The position numbers and the translations under genes are program-made. From JAAUQA01 sp036351435 (GTDB lineage Bacteria > Pseudomonadota > Gammaproteobacteria > Competibacterales > Competibacteraceae): a stretch of DNA of 55,761 nt. Shown in pieces: positions 27,383 to 36,820 of this stretch (position 1 is the stretch's first letter; every line of letters begins with the position of its first letter). The stretch is taken from the NCBI GenBank assembly GCA_036351435.1, contig JAZBPA010000174.1:1-55761 (forward strand), read 5' to 3'. A model generated the notes under the pieces. The model saw nothing but the letters and a program-made list of their open reading frames with translations, did no database searches and was not told the origin of the DNA.

Positions 27383-27427
27383 GTTATACGAGAGAATAAT
27401 TGCAATTATGTGACAGTTTTTTGATAC
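27383..27427 (-). promoter_or_regulatory. PHO-box-like element and -10 box before btaA
   Basis: On the minus strand, three half-sites in 11-bp phase: GTATCAA (27427-27421), CTGTCAC (27416-27410) and TTGCAAT (27405-27399), with spacers AAAA and ATAA. The middle one is a perfect match to the E. coli PhoB half-site consensus, the outer ones are weak (4 of 7 each). Ten bp further is TATAAC (27388-27383), again the standard PHO box to -10 distance. Both PHO-like elements in this window share GTWTCAAAAAACTKTCAY. Binding by PhoB is inferred. Confidence 0.65.
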
Positions 27428-27491
27428 TCAGCAAATAATACTGCGGATTACTCATAGCATGGCAATGCTCGCCCACCGCTCCAATACAACA

Positions 27492-28685
27492 CTAACCGGT
27501 GGGCGCCACCGTGAAGCAATCGATGCGCTTCACTTTCAATGCATAACAGGCACTTCCGGCATTTTCCTGACTGAGTCCTTGAAACAACGCCTTATATAAC
27601 ATGGTTCCTCCCCGCCACAGCGGTACAACCACGGCTTTGGCATTGAATAGTACCGCAGGAGCAGCTTGCAATGACGCTGAAAGCTGCTGTCTTGCCGATG
27701 TCAGCTGCGAAAACACGCCGACCTGCACTTGCCAAAACCCGTTATCGTTCAATCCCACCGGCTCCGGCCGTGAGTTCTGTGCTTGACCGATCAGTTCGAC
27801 TTTGCTTGACGTTGACGCCTGCCGTGAACGCCTACTCCTAAGCTGTGGCTGACTAGACCGGGCGTAGGTGGTTGTTCTCAATTGCGCGAACCCGTTATCC
27901 AGCAGGGTCCGCATGTGCGCATCCCGTGTTTTCGCGGTTTTCCCTCCAAAAACTACGCCGATTAGGCGTCGACCATTGCGCCGTGCGGAAGCCACCAAAT
28001 TAAAGCCCGACATGCGAATGTAACCGGTTTTTATACCGTCCGTACCCGCATAATTTTTCAGTAAATGATTATGATTCCTGTGATTCTTGTTGCGGAAATA
28101 AAATTGGGGAGTCGAAAAATACCGGTAATATCGGCCATGGTTGCGTATTAGGGCTTTGGCAAGCGTCGCCATATCCCAGGCAGTGGTGATCTGCCGCTTA
28201 TCGGGTAATCCGGATGCATTGCGAAACGTGGTCTGAGTCATCCCTAATCCTCTTGCGCGTCGGGTCATGCGTTGGGCAAAGCGTGCTTCCGAACCAGCTA
28301 TCGCCTCACCGATTACAGCCGCGACATCGTTAGCCGAACGGGTGACCAAGGCATAAATGGCTTGTTCAACAGTGATGGTGTCGCCTGCTTTTACACCTAA
28401 CTTGGAAGGAGGACGGCTAGCCGCTTGTTTGGACACGCGCAAACGTTGTTTAAGCCTGAGTTCGCCTCGTTCAAGGGCGTCAAACACCATATACAGGGTC
28501 ATCATTTTGGTCAGCGATGCTGGATGGCGTGGCGCTCGAGCATGGCGTTCGAAGAGAACCCGACCGGAATCTGCATCGATGACTAAAGCGGCATAACGTT
28601 CTGCCCAGGCGCAAGGGATAATAGTCACAGCCAAGGCGACGAAAACCAAACAACGGCAAAGGAAACCCAGAGATGACATTAGCAC
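27492..28685 (-). CDS. D-alanyl-D-alanine carboxypeptidase with C-terminal SPOR domain
   Basis: Periplasmic penicillin-binding protein of the S11 family, 397 residues. N-terminal signal peptide (about 1-28), catalytic SxxK as ASLTKMM, SxN as RSANDV, and KTG as DGIKTGYIR. A long Ser/Arg-rich linker (about 265-295) leads to a SPOR-like peptidoglycan-binding domain (about 310-390) that begins GFWQVQVGVFSQLTSARQQL. SPOR domains target denuded glycan at the division septum, so this is likely a septal enzyme trimming pentapeptides. The usual C-terminal amphipathic anchor of DacA-type enzymes is replaced by this SPOR domain. Confidence 0.92.
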   Translation of the reverse strand: MLMSSLGFLCRCLVFVALAVTIIPCAWAERYAALVIDADSGRVLFERHARAPRHPASLTKMMTLYMVFDALERGELRLKQRLRVSKQAASRPPSKLGVKAGDTITVEQAIYALVTRSANDVAAVIGEAIAGSEARFAQRMTRRARGLGMTQTTFRNASGLPDKRQITTAWDMATLAKALIRNHGRYYRYFSTPQFYFRNKNHRNHNHLLKNYAGTDGIKTGYIRMSGFNLVASARRNGRRLIGVVFGGKTAKTRDAHMRTLLDNGFAQLRTTTYARSSQPQLRSRRSRQASTSSKVELIGQAQNSRPEPVGLNDNGFWQVQVGVFSQLTSARQQLSASLQAAPAVLFNAKAVVVPLWRGGTMLYKALFQGLSQENAGSACYALKVKRIDCFTVAPTG

Positions 28686-28926
28686 TGTTGGCGTTCCTGG
28701 TTAGGGTTATTTGACGAACGAGAGTGTCTAGGCAACTCGCCTATAGACGGGTCAGTTTACCCTCTGAATCCATCCATCCCAATAGCTGAAGAGCAAATCA
28801 AGCCGGATTGTTAATTGTTCGGCTGTGTGGATCGGAACTCATCATCCAGTGACATGACAATTATTCGCAAGCCTACCTATTGTATAGTCAACGGATACAA
28901 TCCAATTTATATGAGAGTGACTCGCA

Positions 28927-29409
28927 ATGACAAACGCGTTCAACGAAGTGGAGTTCCGTCGCACCTTAGGGACGTTCGCCACCGGCATCACTGTGGTCAG
29001 TATGGTCAACGGGAATGGCCAGTTTGATGGGTTGACAGTCAATTCCTTTAATTCGGTATCGCTCGACCCACCCCTCATACTGTGGAGCCTTTCGTTGACT
29101 TCGCCCCGCTTTGCAATGCTGCAAAATATCCCCCACTTTGCAATCAATATCCTGGCCGCAGATCAAATTGCAATCGCTGACCGCTTTGCCACCCAAAATG
29201 ATGATCCATTTGATGGCATCGAAACCACCCTAGGACTGGGCGGTGTGCCGCTATTGCAAGGCTGTGTCGCAATACTGGAATGCCGCACCGAAACCACTTA
29301 CCCTGGCGGCGACCATCTCATTTTTATCGGGCACGTTGAGCGTTTGCATTACCAAGTCGGGGAACCGCTAGTGTATTGGAATAGTGGTTACCGAACATTG
29401 GCTTATTGA
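28927..29409 (+). CDS. Flavin reductase-like, FMN-binding protein
   Basis: A 160-residue protein of the flavin reductase (HpaC/FMN-binding split barrel) family. Recognisable parts are RRTLGTFATGITVVS at the N-terminus, the GLTVNSFNSVSLDPPLILWSL segment, F-A-I-N-I-L, and GDHLIFIGHVERL near the C-terminus. It probably reduces FMN or FAD with NAD(P)H for a partner monooxygenase; no monooxygenase is adjacent. It is divergent from the carboxypeptidase gene, with 241 bp between them. Confidence 0.88.
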   Translation: MTNAFNEVEFRRTLGTFATGITVVSMVNGNGQFDGLTVNSFNSVSLDPPLILWSLSLTSPRFAMLQNIPHFAINILAADQIAIADRFATQNDDPFDGIETTLGLGGVPLLQGCVAILECRTETTYPGGDHLIFIGHVERLHYQVGEPLVYWNSGYRTLAY

Positions 29410-29484
29410 ACTGTGCGGATTGGTTAATGAGCTTACCCAGCCACAAGTGACGCGCTTCAATCTCACGACTACCAGGAGATCAAT

Positions 29485-30501
29485 ATGGAACCTGAACTGA
29501 CCACCAGAAACACCAAAAATGAAATTTTGGAGGCCTACAACGCCTTACTGAAGAAGGTCAAGGAACAAAAGCCGGTAGACCGGCAGGCCGACAAGGAAAA
29601 AACTGAAAAAATGGCGATTGTGGAAACCGCCGCTCAAAATTCAGTGGAAGGCATCGTCAAAGGGCTGGCCGATCTGAAGCTCGCTTTCACTCGCTCGTTG
29701 GACGAGATGGAACAGCAACTCATCGGCGAATCGAAAAATTTGCATAACGTGCGTCAGGCCATAGAGATTGAGCAAAAAAACCTGGAGGAAATCCACCAGA
29801 TCCGGGTCGACGCTGATAGCTTGGCCGCTTTATTGTTGGCTCAACGTGAAAAGAAACAGGCATTCGAAGCGGAAATAGAACAAAAGCGCAGTGATTTTGA
29901 AACTGAGATCGCTCAGAAGAGGCTCCTGTGGAAAAAGGAGCAGGAAGACGTGGAGCGTTCCACGAAGGAACGAGAATTAGAGACGAAACGTGCCCGGCAG
30001 CGCGAAGAAGAGGAGTACGCCTATAATTTAAAATTGCAGAGAAAAAAGGATCAGGACGCGTATGAGGAGAAGCAGGCTGCCCAGGAAAAAGAATTGGAGG
30101 AGAAAAAACTGGTGCTCGAAAAGGAATGGGCTGAACGAGAATTTGCTCTATTGAGCCGGGAAGCAGAACTGTCGACGCTGAAGGCTCGTGTTGAATCGTT
30201 CCCTCAAGAATTGGAACAAACCATCCAAAACACAGAAAAAACCATCACCGAACGGTTGCAGTTCACATACCAGCACGAAACCCAGATGTTGACTAAAGAA
30301 ACGGAAAGCGAAAAGAGATTGAGCCAGCAAATTATCGCTTCTCTGGAAGCAAAGATTAACGAGCTGGAAGAACAGATTCGCCAATTGACTCAGAAGGCCA
30401 ATGAATCGGGGCAACAAGTGCAGAGCATCGCGTTAAAAGCGATAGAAGGTGCCGCTTCATGGCGAGCATTCGGCGCAGCACATGAAAAAAGTGGTGAGTA
30501 A
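29485..30501 (+). CDS. Long coiled-coil protein of unknown function
   Basis: A 338-residue cytoplasmic protein with no signal peptide, no membrane segment and no enzyme motif. From residue 75 to 320 it is almost continuously charged heptads rich in Glu, Lys, Gln and Leu (for example LEEKKLVLEKEWAEREFALL), typical of a rod-like coiled coil. A ribosome site (AGGAG) lies just before the ATG. Such rods often serve in cytoskeletal or scaffold roles, but nothing here shows which. I do not recognise a family. Confidence 0.75.
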   Translation: MEPELTTRNTKNEILEAYNALLKKVKEQKPVDRQADKEKTEKMAIVETAAQNSVEGIVKGLADLKLAFTRSLDEMEQQLIGESKNLHNVRQAIEIEQKNLEEIHQIRVDADSLAALLLAQREKKQAFEAEIEQKRSDFETEIAQKRLLWKKEQEDVERSTKERELETKRARQREEEEYAYNLKLQRKKDQDAYEEKQAAQEKELEEKKLVLEKEWAEREFALLSREAELSTLKARVESFPQELEQTIQNTEKTITERLQFTYQHETQMLTKETESEKRLSQQIIASLEAKINELEEQIRQLTQKANESGQQVQSIALKAIEGAASWRAFGAAHEKSGE

Positions 30502-30599
30502 AAAGACAAGCAAGGGGTCACCCAAAGGGTCGGGGCTTGCTATAAAACAATCAAAGCCCAAGCGTTTTAAACTCTTGAACGTTGATAAACAGCATGATT

Positions 30600-31511
30600 T
30601 CAGCACGGTGTCTGTTTGTGATCAGCGCAATCCGCGTGTTCGATTTCCACCGTAGCGTGGCCGATGTCAAAGCGTTGTTGTAAACGCGATTTGATCTGCA
30701 TTGCCATAGCGCCGGGGTGACTGCCTTCCGGCACCCTAGCATGCAATGTGACCATGGTTTTGCGTTGGGTCAGCGACCAAGCATGAACATGATGCACATC
30801 CTCTACGCCATACACATTTTCCACCAAATCCGGGCCGATCTGACGGATATCCAGGCCCGCCGGAGCACCTTCCAATAATATATGGGATGATTCCGCCACC
30901 AATCCCCAAGCACTACGCAACAACAACAACCCAACCAGTAATGAAAGCAGCGGATCTATCGGGGTCCACCCGGTAGTCAAAATCACCAACGCCGCAATCA
31001 GTGCAGCCACTGAACCCAGCAGATCGCCCAGCACGTGCAATACAGCACCTCGAATATTGAGATTATCTTGTTCGCCACCGCTCAGAATCAGAAAGGCGAC
31101 GATATTAACCAGCAACCCCAGTAAAGCAATAACCAGCATAGTCCCACCGAGCACTTCGATAGGTTCGAAGAAACGTTTGATGGCCTCAAAAGTAATCCAG
31201 CCAATAATAAAAAATAGTGTCAGTCCGTTGGCAAACGCGGCCAAGATTTGCAGCCGGTCGAAGCCATAAGTGCGTTTCCAATCAGACGGGCGGCGGGCCA
31301 TGCGAAAAGCACCGTAAGCTAAACCCAGCGCAACAGAATCGGTTAACATGTGGGCGGCATCTGCCAACAGCGCTAAAGATCCAGCCACCAATCCACCGAT
31401 GACTTCAGCGAACATAAACCCACCAGTCAACAGCGCTGCCCATAGCGTGCGGCGTTCGCTATCAGCGTCACCATGATGATGATTATGGGAATGGGCATGG
31501 GCATGCGCCAT
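30600..31511 (-). CDS. Cation diffusion facilitator (CzcD/ZitB-like)
   Basis: A 303-residue CDF-family metal/proton antiporter with a His-rich N-terminus (residues 3-14) and six membrane segments. HMLTDSVALGL holds the transport-site His and Asp, and the C-terminal cytoplasmic domain ends with a His/Asp/Cys-rich tail. It likely exports Zn2+ or Cd2+ from the cytoplasm. The convergent coiled-coil gene ends 98 bp away. Confidence 0.92.
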   Translation of the reverse strand: MAHAHAHSHNHHHGDADSERRTLWAALLTGGFMFAEVIGGLVAGSLALLADAAHMLTDSVALGLAYGAFRMARRPSDWKRTYGFDRLQILAAFANGLTLFFIIGWITFEAIKRFFEPIEVLGGTMLVIALLGLLVNIVAFLILSGGEQDNLNIRGAVLHVLGDLLGSVAALIAALVILTTGWTPIDPLLSLLVGLLLLRSAWGLVAESSHILLEGAPAGLDIRQIGPDLVENVYGVEDVHHVHAWSLTQRKTMVTLHARVPEGSHPGAMAMQIKSRLQQRFDIGHATVEIEHADCADHKQTPC

Positions 31512-31953
31512 ATCAGCTCCTCGGCAACCAAAAGTCAGTCAGAGTCAAGAGTATTTCGCATATCATAGCCTTACCTCAGAATCCATGACCAGCACCTAAT
31601 CATCACGGTCAAGGCTATTGCCATGTTGGGCATGTTTCCCACTTTACGGTACAACCCTGAGGCATTACTCACTCCTTTTCATTGCAAATAATGGAGCCTC
31701 TACCAGACATGCAGTGGAAATCCCCATGTGTTGAACTCATGCAGTATCTACCTAAAAGAGCTGCTTTTTTTCGTTAATGGCCAGTCGCTTTCCTCGGACT
31801 TGTCTATCGCTTTTATAGCCCTCGTTATGCTGCACTTGCAGCATTAATAAGAAAAAATGAACAAATACATTAGAAATATCAATTTTACGAATATTCCAGA
31901 GTTTTTTATGCTGCAGGTGCGTCATGAACATTGACCTGGGAGAATGACTCACC
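31512..31953. other. Intergenic region upstream of the dab operon
   Basis: No gene is supported in this 442-bp region. It holds the start region of the minus-strand CDF gene and the promoter of dabB. One feature stands out: a perfect 7-bp inverted repeat ATGCTGC/GCAGCAT with a 4-nt centre (31827-31844), 109 bp before dabB. It could be an operator or a short hairpin. The rest is AT-rich with no clear -35/-10 pair that I can defend. Confidence 0.4.
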
Positions 31954-33474
31954 ATGACCTTCGCAACCAATGCGATCACACCTTCCTCTCTGCGCAACCA
32001 ACGCGAACGGGGAGCACTGTTAACCGGGCTCATGTGGCTACTCTTTATAGTCAGCCTCAGCGCAGGGCTTGGGGTAATTTTCAGCGCTCAATCCATTGAG
32101 ATCGCTGGGGTCATGCGTTTTGACGTGCTGGCGGCGGTAATGACTGTACTGATCACCTTGGTCAGCGCTATCGTTCATAGCTTCGCACGACGTTACATGG
32201 ACGGCGACAGCAATTTCAGTACCTTTTTCAACAAGCTGACCGGCGTCACTCTGCTAGCGCTGCTCACGGTTTGCGCCGACCATGTGTTATTGCTAGCAGC
32301 GGCCTGGCTTGGCACGGGGTTAGTATTGGCCAGGCTCATGGGTCACGTCAGCACGTGGCCGGAGGCCCGCCATGCGGCATCCCTGGCCCGGAACAGTTTT
32401 ATCGGCGGTAGTCTGTGTTTGGCCGCCGGTCTGACGTTGTTGGGAACCGCTACCGGCCAGTGGACCATCAGCGGCATTCTCAATGGATTGGCGGCTGTCG
32501 ATACCCTAGACCCCAAGCACCTCCTAGCCGCGTTGTTATTGATCTTGGCAGCTATGGTGCAATCTGCACAGTGGCCATTCCAGCGGTGGCTGATCGGTTC
32601 GATGAATTCGCCAACTCCCGTTTCCGCATTGATGCACGCCGGGATTGTCAATGCTGGCGGCTTTCTGTTGGCCCGCTTTGCACCGTTGTTCACCGCTAGC
32701 GCTGAGCTGATGTTGTTGATCTTCGCGATCGGCGCGATCACAGCCTTGCTAGGAACAGCCTGGATGCTGGTACAGACCGACATTAAGCGTTCGCTGGGCT
32801 GTTCGACTATGGGGCAAATGGGCTTTATGGTGATGCAGTGCGGTTTGGGTCTGTTTACCGCCGCCATCGCGCATCTGGCTCTGCATGGATTGTTCAAGGC
32901 TGCGTTGTTCCTGGGTGCTGGTTCTGCCATTCACGATGCACCAGCAACTCTGGCACAAAGCACGCTACCGCCCACCAAGTTGTCCGAGCGTTTAGGGCTA
33001 TTGCTAGGCATTGGTATACCGGCCCTGATAGCTGCTGTTATTTTTGCTCAGCTCACCGGCAAAACCCTGATGCCTGCAGATGCCAACACTGTGCTGGTCG
33101 CGTTTGCACTGCTCGCCGCGTTGCAAGGCGCTCTATCAATGAATCGGGATGCTGCGCAGCTGTCGGTTGCCAGGCTAGTCCTTACCAGTATGCTGCTCGC
33201 CGCCGCTGCAGCCCTTTATGCCGGTGGCTTCATTCTGGTGCACGGCGCACTGTCAGCGATGCCGATGCTACATACCCCGCAATCCTGGAACCTGCTTGAT
33301 GTGGTAGTACTGATGGCGTTTGTGGGCGGCTGGTTGGCTTTGACCTTGCGGCTGCACACCACTGGGGGTGATCGTTCCCAAACCGCGCAGAAGCTATACG
33401 TCAGGTTACTAAACGACAGTCAACCGTCGCCTGCCGGCATCACTGCTTTAAAAAGCCATTACCGGCCTTACTGA
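31954..33474 (+). CDS. dabB: DabB, membrane subunit of DAB inorganic carbon transporter
   Basis: A 506-residue protein of the NuoL/MrpA-like proton-channel family with about 13-14 membrane helices. The core motif region RWLIGSMNSPTPVSALMHAGIVNAGGF is the quinone-oxidoreductase/antiporter helix block, followed by FKAALFLGAGSAIHDA. Next to a DabA gene it is the membrane partner that couples cation or proton flow to CO2 hydration. The start at ATG 31954 is preceded by GGGAG at a rather long distance. Confidence 0.9.
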   Translation: MTFATNAITPSSLRNQRERGALLTGLMWLLFIVSLSAGLGVIFSAQSIEIAGVMRFDVLAAVMTVLITLVSAIVHSFARRYMDGDSNFSTFFNKLTGVTLLALLTVCADHVLLLAAAWLGTGLVLARLMGHVSTWPEARHAASLARNSFIGGSLCLAAGLTLLGTATGQWTISGILNGLAAVDTLDPKHLLAALLLILAAMVQSAQWPFQRWLIGSMNSPTPVSALMHAGIVNAGGFLLARFAPLFTASAELMLLIFAIGAITALLGTAWMLVQTDIKRSLGCSTMGQMGFMVMQCGLGLFTAAIAHLALHGLFKAALFLGAGSAIHDAPATLAQSTLPPTKLSERLGLLLGIGIPALIAAVIFAQLTGKTLMPADANTVLVAFALLAALQGALSMNRDAAQLSVARLVLTSMLLAAAAALYAGGFILVHGALSAMPMLHTPQSWNLLDVVVLMAFVGGWLALTLRLHTTGGDRSQTAQKLYVRLLNDSQPSPAGITALKSHYRPY

Positions 33475-33517
33475 GCTAGCCCCTAGCACACGCTTCTCAC
33501 CCTAGCGTACTCACGGC

Positions 33518-36421
33518 ATGACCATTAAACAGGACAGTCCAATGCTTGACGATACCGCAGCCATCCCGCTCTCGGCGCTCGACGGAGAAGCCACTCAAGC
33601 CGTTATTGATCGGCCGGTTGACCCACTCACCATCCGCGCGTTAGTGGACAATGCGGCGCAACCCATCTCCCCATTCTGGCCGCTTCGTTCGTTTATTGCC
33701 TGCAATCCCCTCAGTGGCTTCGAGAGCCTCAGCTTTGACGAGGCTATTCAGCACGGCCAAGCATGGTTCAATGCGCAGGGCTATCCGTCCCGTGCAGTGG
33801 GGCAGGCTGCACTACGGGAGAACAAGATTGGGCAACGCCCATTGCGGCACACGGTGGAAACCCAAGTCCGTTCATTGAGTGCAACGCTCACGGTGCATGG
33901 GCGAACCCTCAAAACTGTCGATATTACCCATGCTTTTCTGATTTCTGCGCCGATCAACGCATCGACCTCGAACACGCCGGACATTAACTCCGTCTCTAAG
34001 ACACAATGTCTCCAGGAGACGCTCGCAGCCGATTTAGAACGTTTGACGATCAAATGGATTGCGGCCTTCCTAGACGAAGGCCAAGCCGTCTGGTCTATGC
34101 CTAACCGGGAGTTGGGTTTCTACCGGGCGTGGAAAAGCCTCGTCGCATTCGACGATCATCTGTTGCGCCTGCTTGATGACCAAGTCCGGCAGCAGCTAGC
34201 GAAGCTCCCTGATAAACCGGAGCGTGCTATCGCTGATAATCTGCAGGCCTTGAGTATCCCTGCCGACCAACAGGAAGACTATCTCGCCCGGCATCTCACG
34301 GCATTGCCGGGGTGGACCGGATTTATTAAATGGCGCAGCAGCCAGAAAAATCATATTTGGCAAGCGCGTTATCCGATCTCGTTGACCGATTTCCTGGCGG
34401 TGCGGCTGACCATCGAACGCTGCTTGGTAGAAGCAGCCGCATGTCGGGCACAAGCTGATACCACACCAATAACACGGCTACTCACTCAGCCCAGCAAGGC
34501 GGCATCGCAACCGCTTGTATCCGCAGACGAACGGACAGCATTCCACCGAGTGATCGGTCGTCTGGCCGGCTTGGCTGAAAGCGATCTGGCCATGCTCAGT
34601 AGCACTGAACAGGAGCAGATGGAAGCTTTATTGAGGGCAATTTTGGCTGTTGAGGGGCGCATCTGGCTGGAAGCCTGGGAAGAAACGTTCCGCGCCAGTT
34701 TGCTTCACGAAATAGCCGGCAATGTGTCAACACTAGCTATAGATTCGGAGCGAGCACGGCCTGCAGCACAGCTGGTGTTTTGCATTGATGTGCGATCGGA
34801 GCCATTCCGGCGACAATTAGAAAGCCTAGGTGCCTATGAAACGCTGGGTTTTGCTGGGTTTTTCGGGATTCCCGTGCACTACACACCGTTCGGTACTGCT
34901 GACGGTGTAGCATCTTGTCCGGTGTTGTTGCAACCGAAACATTGGGTCACGGAGATCCCCAAAGCCGACCAACAAAGCCAAGCCGACCGTCACCTCAAAG
35001 GATTGTCGCTGACCAAAAGCTTGAAAACCCTATTGGTTTCGCTGAAGCAGAACCTCGCCGCACCCTTTGCGCTGGTCGAAACCGCCGGCGGCGTGTTCGG
35101 TTTGCTGATGGCGGCGCGGACGCTGGCCCCGCTAGCGCTGCATCGTTTTCAACAAGCCATTAAGGCCTTGATCATACCGCCGGTGGCCTTGCAAACCACC
35201 ATTGCTCTGCCTGCTTCGCTCAACGATGTTGCCGATGTCCCCGAGCACAGTCAGGCCTGCGGTCATATCACCGGTTTGAGCGCCGATGAGCAGGTCTTTT
35301 ACGCCGAGGCCAGCCTACGTATGATGGGGCTGGTGAATAACTTCGGCGCACTGGTGGTTCTGTGTGGGCATGGCGGCATGACCGTCAATAATCCGTATGC
35401 GGCCGGTTTGGATTGCGGCGCCTGCGGCGGTAATCACGGCGGGCCGAATGCCCGTATCATGGCCTCGGTCTATAACGACCGGCGGGTGCGGGCGGTGTTG
35501 CGGGAACGCGGTATCGACATTCCCGATGACACGGTTTTTCTAGCTGCCGAGCACAACACCACCACCGACGAAGTCGCTATTTATAACAGTGCCGATGCCC
35601 CCGTATCCCATGCCGAACATCTGAACCGGCTAAAAGCCGATCTGGAGACGGTGCGGCAAAAAACCTGCGCTGAACGCTGCCAGAAATTCGGTCAGTTCGG
35701 CTTGAGCGACCAGGATGCTCGCGCTCATGCCCAACACCGCGCGTTGGACTGGGCACAAGTGCGGCCGGAGTGGGGCTTGGCGCGTAACGGTGCGTTCATC
35801 GTCGGTCCGCGCACGCTAACCCAATCGATGAACCTGGACAGCCGCTGCTTTCTACATTCCTACGATTGGCAAGTCGACCCTCAGGGTAAGGCGTTGGAAA
35901 TCATTCTGACCGCACCGTTGGTGGTAGCCGAGTGGATCAATACCCAGTACTACTTTTCGACCGTGGACAACGTTCATTACGGCAGCGGCAGCAAGATTAC
36001 CCATAACGTCACTGGAAAAATCGGGGTTATGCAAGGCAACGCCAGCGATCTGATGACTGGCTTGCCTCAGCAGTCGCTGACAGTACGTGAGGGTGAACTC
36101 TATCACGAACCACTGCGCTTGATGGCGGTAGTCTACGCGCCGCTATCCCGGGTCGCAGAAATTATCGCCCGCAACACCATTCTCCGCCATTTCTTCGACA
36201 ACGGTTGGGTAGCGTTGACCGTCATCGACCCCAGTAGCGGCCGGATGTTGCGCTATCGCAAGGGCAAAGTCTGGGAGGATTTCCTGGACGATAAAAGCGG
36301 TGATACCGGTGAACACCCCGCTAAAAAATCGTCACTTACCTCTGAATCGCACGAAGACCTTCAGGCCATGTTGGGCGTACAGCCATCCACAACGGCAAAC
36401 CACCCGACAAGTGTGAGCTGA
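33518..36421 (+). CDS. dabA: DabA, zinc subunit of DAB inorganic carbon transporter
   Basis: A 967-residue DUF2309 protein related to beta-carbonic anhydrases. By alignment to the characterised Halothiobacillus DabA, zinc ligands should be C422 and D424 (in VFCIDVRSEP), H618 (in LCGHGGMTVNN) and C633 (in GLDCGACGGN); the 15-residue spacing between the last two is the same as in the reference. Together with DabB it forms an energy-coupled CO2 trap that delivers cytoplasmic bicarbonate. It lies 43 bp after dabB and 29 bp before the PII-like gene, so all three form an operon. Confidence 0.92.
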   Translation: MTIKQDSPMLDDTAAIPLSALDGEATQAVIDRPVDPLTIRALVDNAAQPISPFWPLRSFIACNPLSGFESLSFDEAIQHGQAWFNAQGYPSRAVGQAALRENKIGQRPLRHTVETQVRSLSATLTVHGRTLKTVDITHAFLISAPINASTSNTPDINSVSKTQCLQETLAADLERLTIKWIAAFLDEGQAVWSMPNRELGFYRAWKSLVAFDDHLLRLLDDQVRQQLAKLPDKPERAIADNLQALSIPADQQEDYLARHLTALPGWTGFIKWRSSQKNHIWQARYPISLTDFLAVRLTIERCLVEAAACRAQADTTPITRLLTQPSKAASQPLVSADERTAFHRVIGRLAGLAESDLAMLSSTEQEQMEALLRAILAVEGRIWLEAWEETFRASLLHEIAGNVSTLAIDSERARPAAQLVFCIDVRSEPFRRQLESLGAYETLGFAGFFGIPVHYTPFGTADGVASCPVLLQPKHWVTEIPKADQQSQADRHLKGLSLTKSLKTLLVSLKQNLAAPFALVETAGGVFGLLMAARTLAPLALHRFQQAIKALIIPPVALQTTIALPASLNDVADVPEHSQACGHITGLSADEQVFYAEASLRMMGLVNNFGALVVLCGHGGMTVNNPYAAGLDCGACGGNHGGPNARIMASVYNDRRVRAVLRERGIDIPDDTVFLAAEHNTTTDEVAIYNSADAPVSHAEHLNRLKADLETVRQKTCAERCQKFGQFGLSDQDARAHAQHRALDWAQVRPEWGLARNGAFIVGPRTLTQSMNLDSRCFLHSYDWQVDPQGKALEIILTAPLVVAEWINTQYYFSTVDNVHYGSGSKITHNVTGKIGVMQGNASDLMTGLPQQSLTVREGELYHEPLRLMAVVYAPLSRVAEIIARNTILRHFFDNGWVALTVIDPSSGRMLRYRKGKVWEDFLDDKSGDTGEHPAKKSSLTSESHEDLQAMLGVQPSTTANHPTSVS

Positions 36422-36450
36422 TTACGGCGTAAATAAATTACAGGTGCAAC

Positions 36451-36783
36451 ATGACTGCTCAGAACATTTCCTTTCATCCCATGAAGCGCATTGAAATTAT
36501 CGTCAAAGGCGAAAAAGAATCTTTCGTGCGCGACTTGCTTGATCAGGCGGAAGTCTCTGGCTATACCCTCATCCGCGATATTGCGGGCATGGGCCATCAC
36601 GGCTTCCACGAAGGCCGGTTGCTGTTCAACGAAACAGCCAGTCTGGTTTTATTTATGGCGGTCGGACCGCAAAGCATCATCCAAAGTATTGCGGAAGGCT
36701 TGCGGCCGATCTTCGAGAAAAACTCAGGCGTCATGTTTTTTTCCACTGTCGAGGTAGTCCGGATGGATTATTTTGACCGCTGA
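36451..36783 (+). CDS. PII-like signalling protein of the dab operon
   Basis: A 110-residue protein of the PII-like superfamily: the beta1 strand KRIEIIVKG, then the D-L-L-D-Q-A-E-V-S-G-Y-T-L helix and I-R-D-I-A-G-M-G-H-H-G loop, matching PII-like proteins encoded beside bicarbonate transporters and DabAB. By analogy to carboxysome-associated PII (CPII) it may sense adenine nucleotides and bicarbonate to gate DabAB. The start ATG 36451 has AGGTG 6 nt before it; an internal ATG ten residues later is also possible. Confidence 0.8.
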   Translation: MTAQNISFHPMKRIEIIVKGEKESFVRDLLDQAEVSGYTLIRDIAGMGHHGFHEGRLLFNETASLVLFMAVGPQSIIQSIAEGLRPIFEKNSGVMFFSTVEVVRMDYFDR

Positions 36784-36820
36784 TGCCTATGCGGCCGAAC
36801 TTATAATTTAAACCTTCCCT

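Noticed and set aside
30482..30655. Lys-rich 57-codon open frame after the coiled-coil gene
   Set aside because: It overlaps the ends of both neighbours, and has no clear ribosome site or family; too weak to call.
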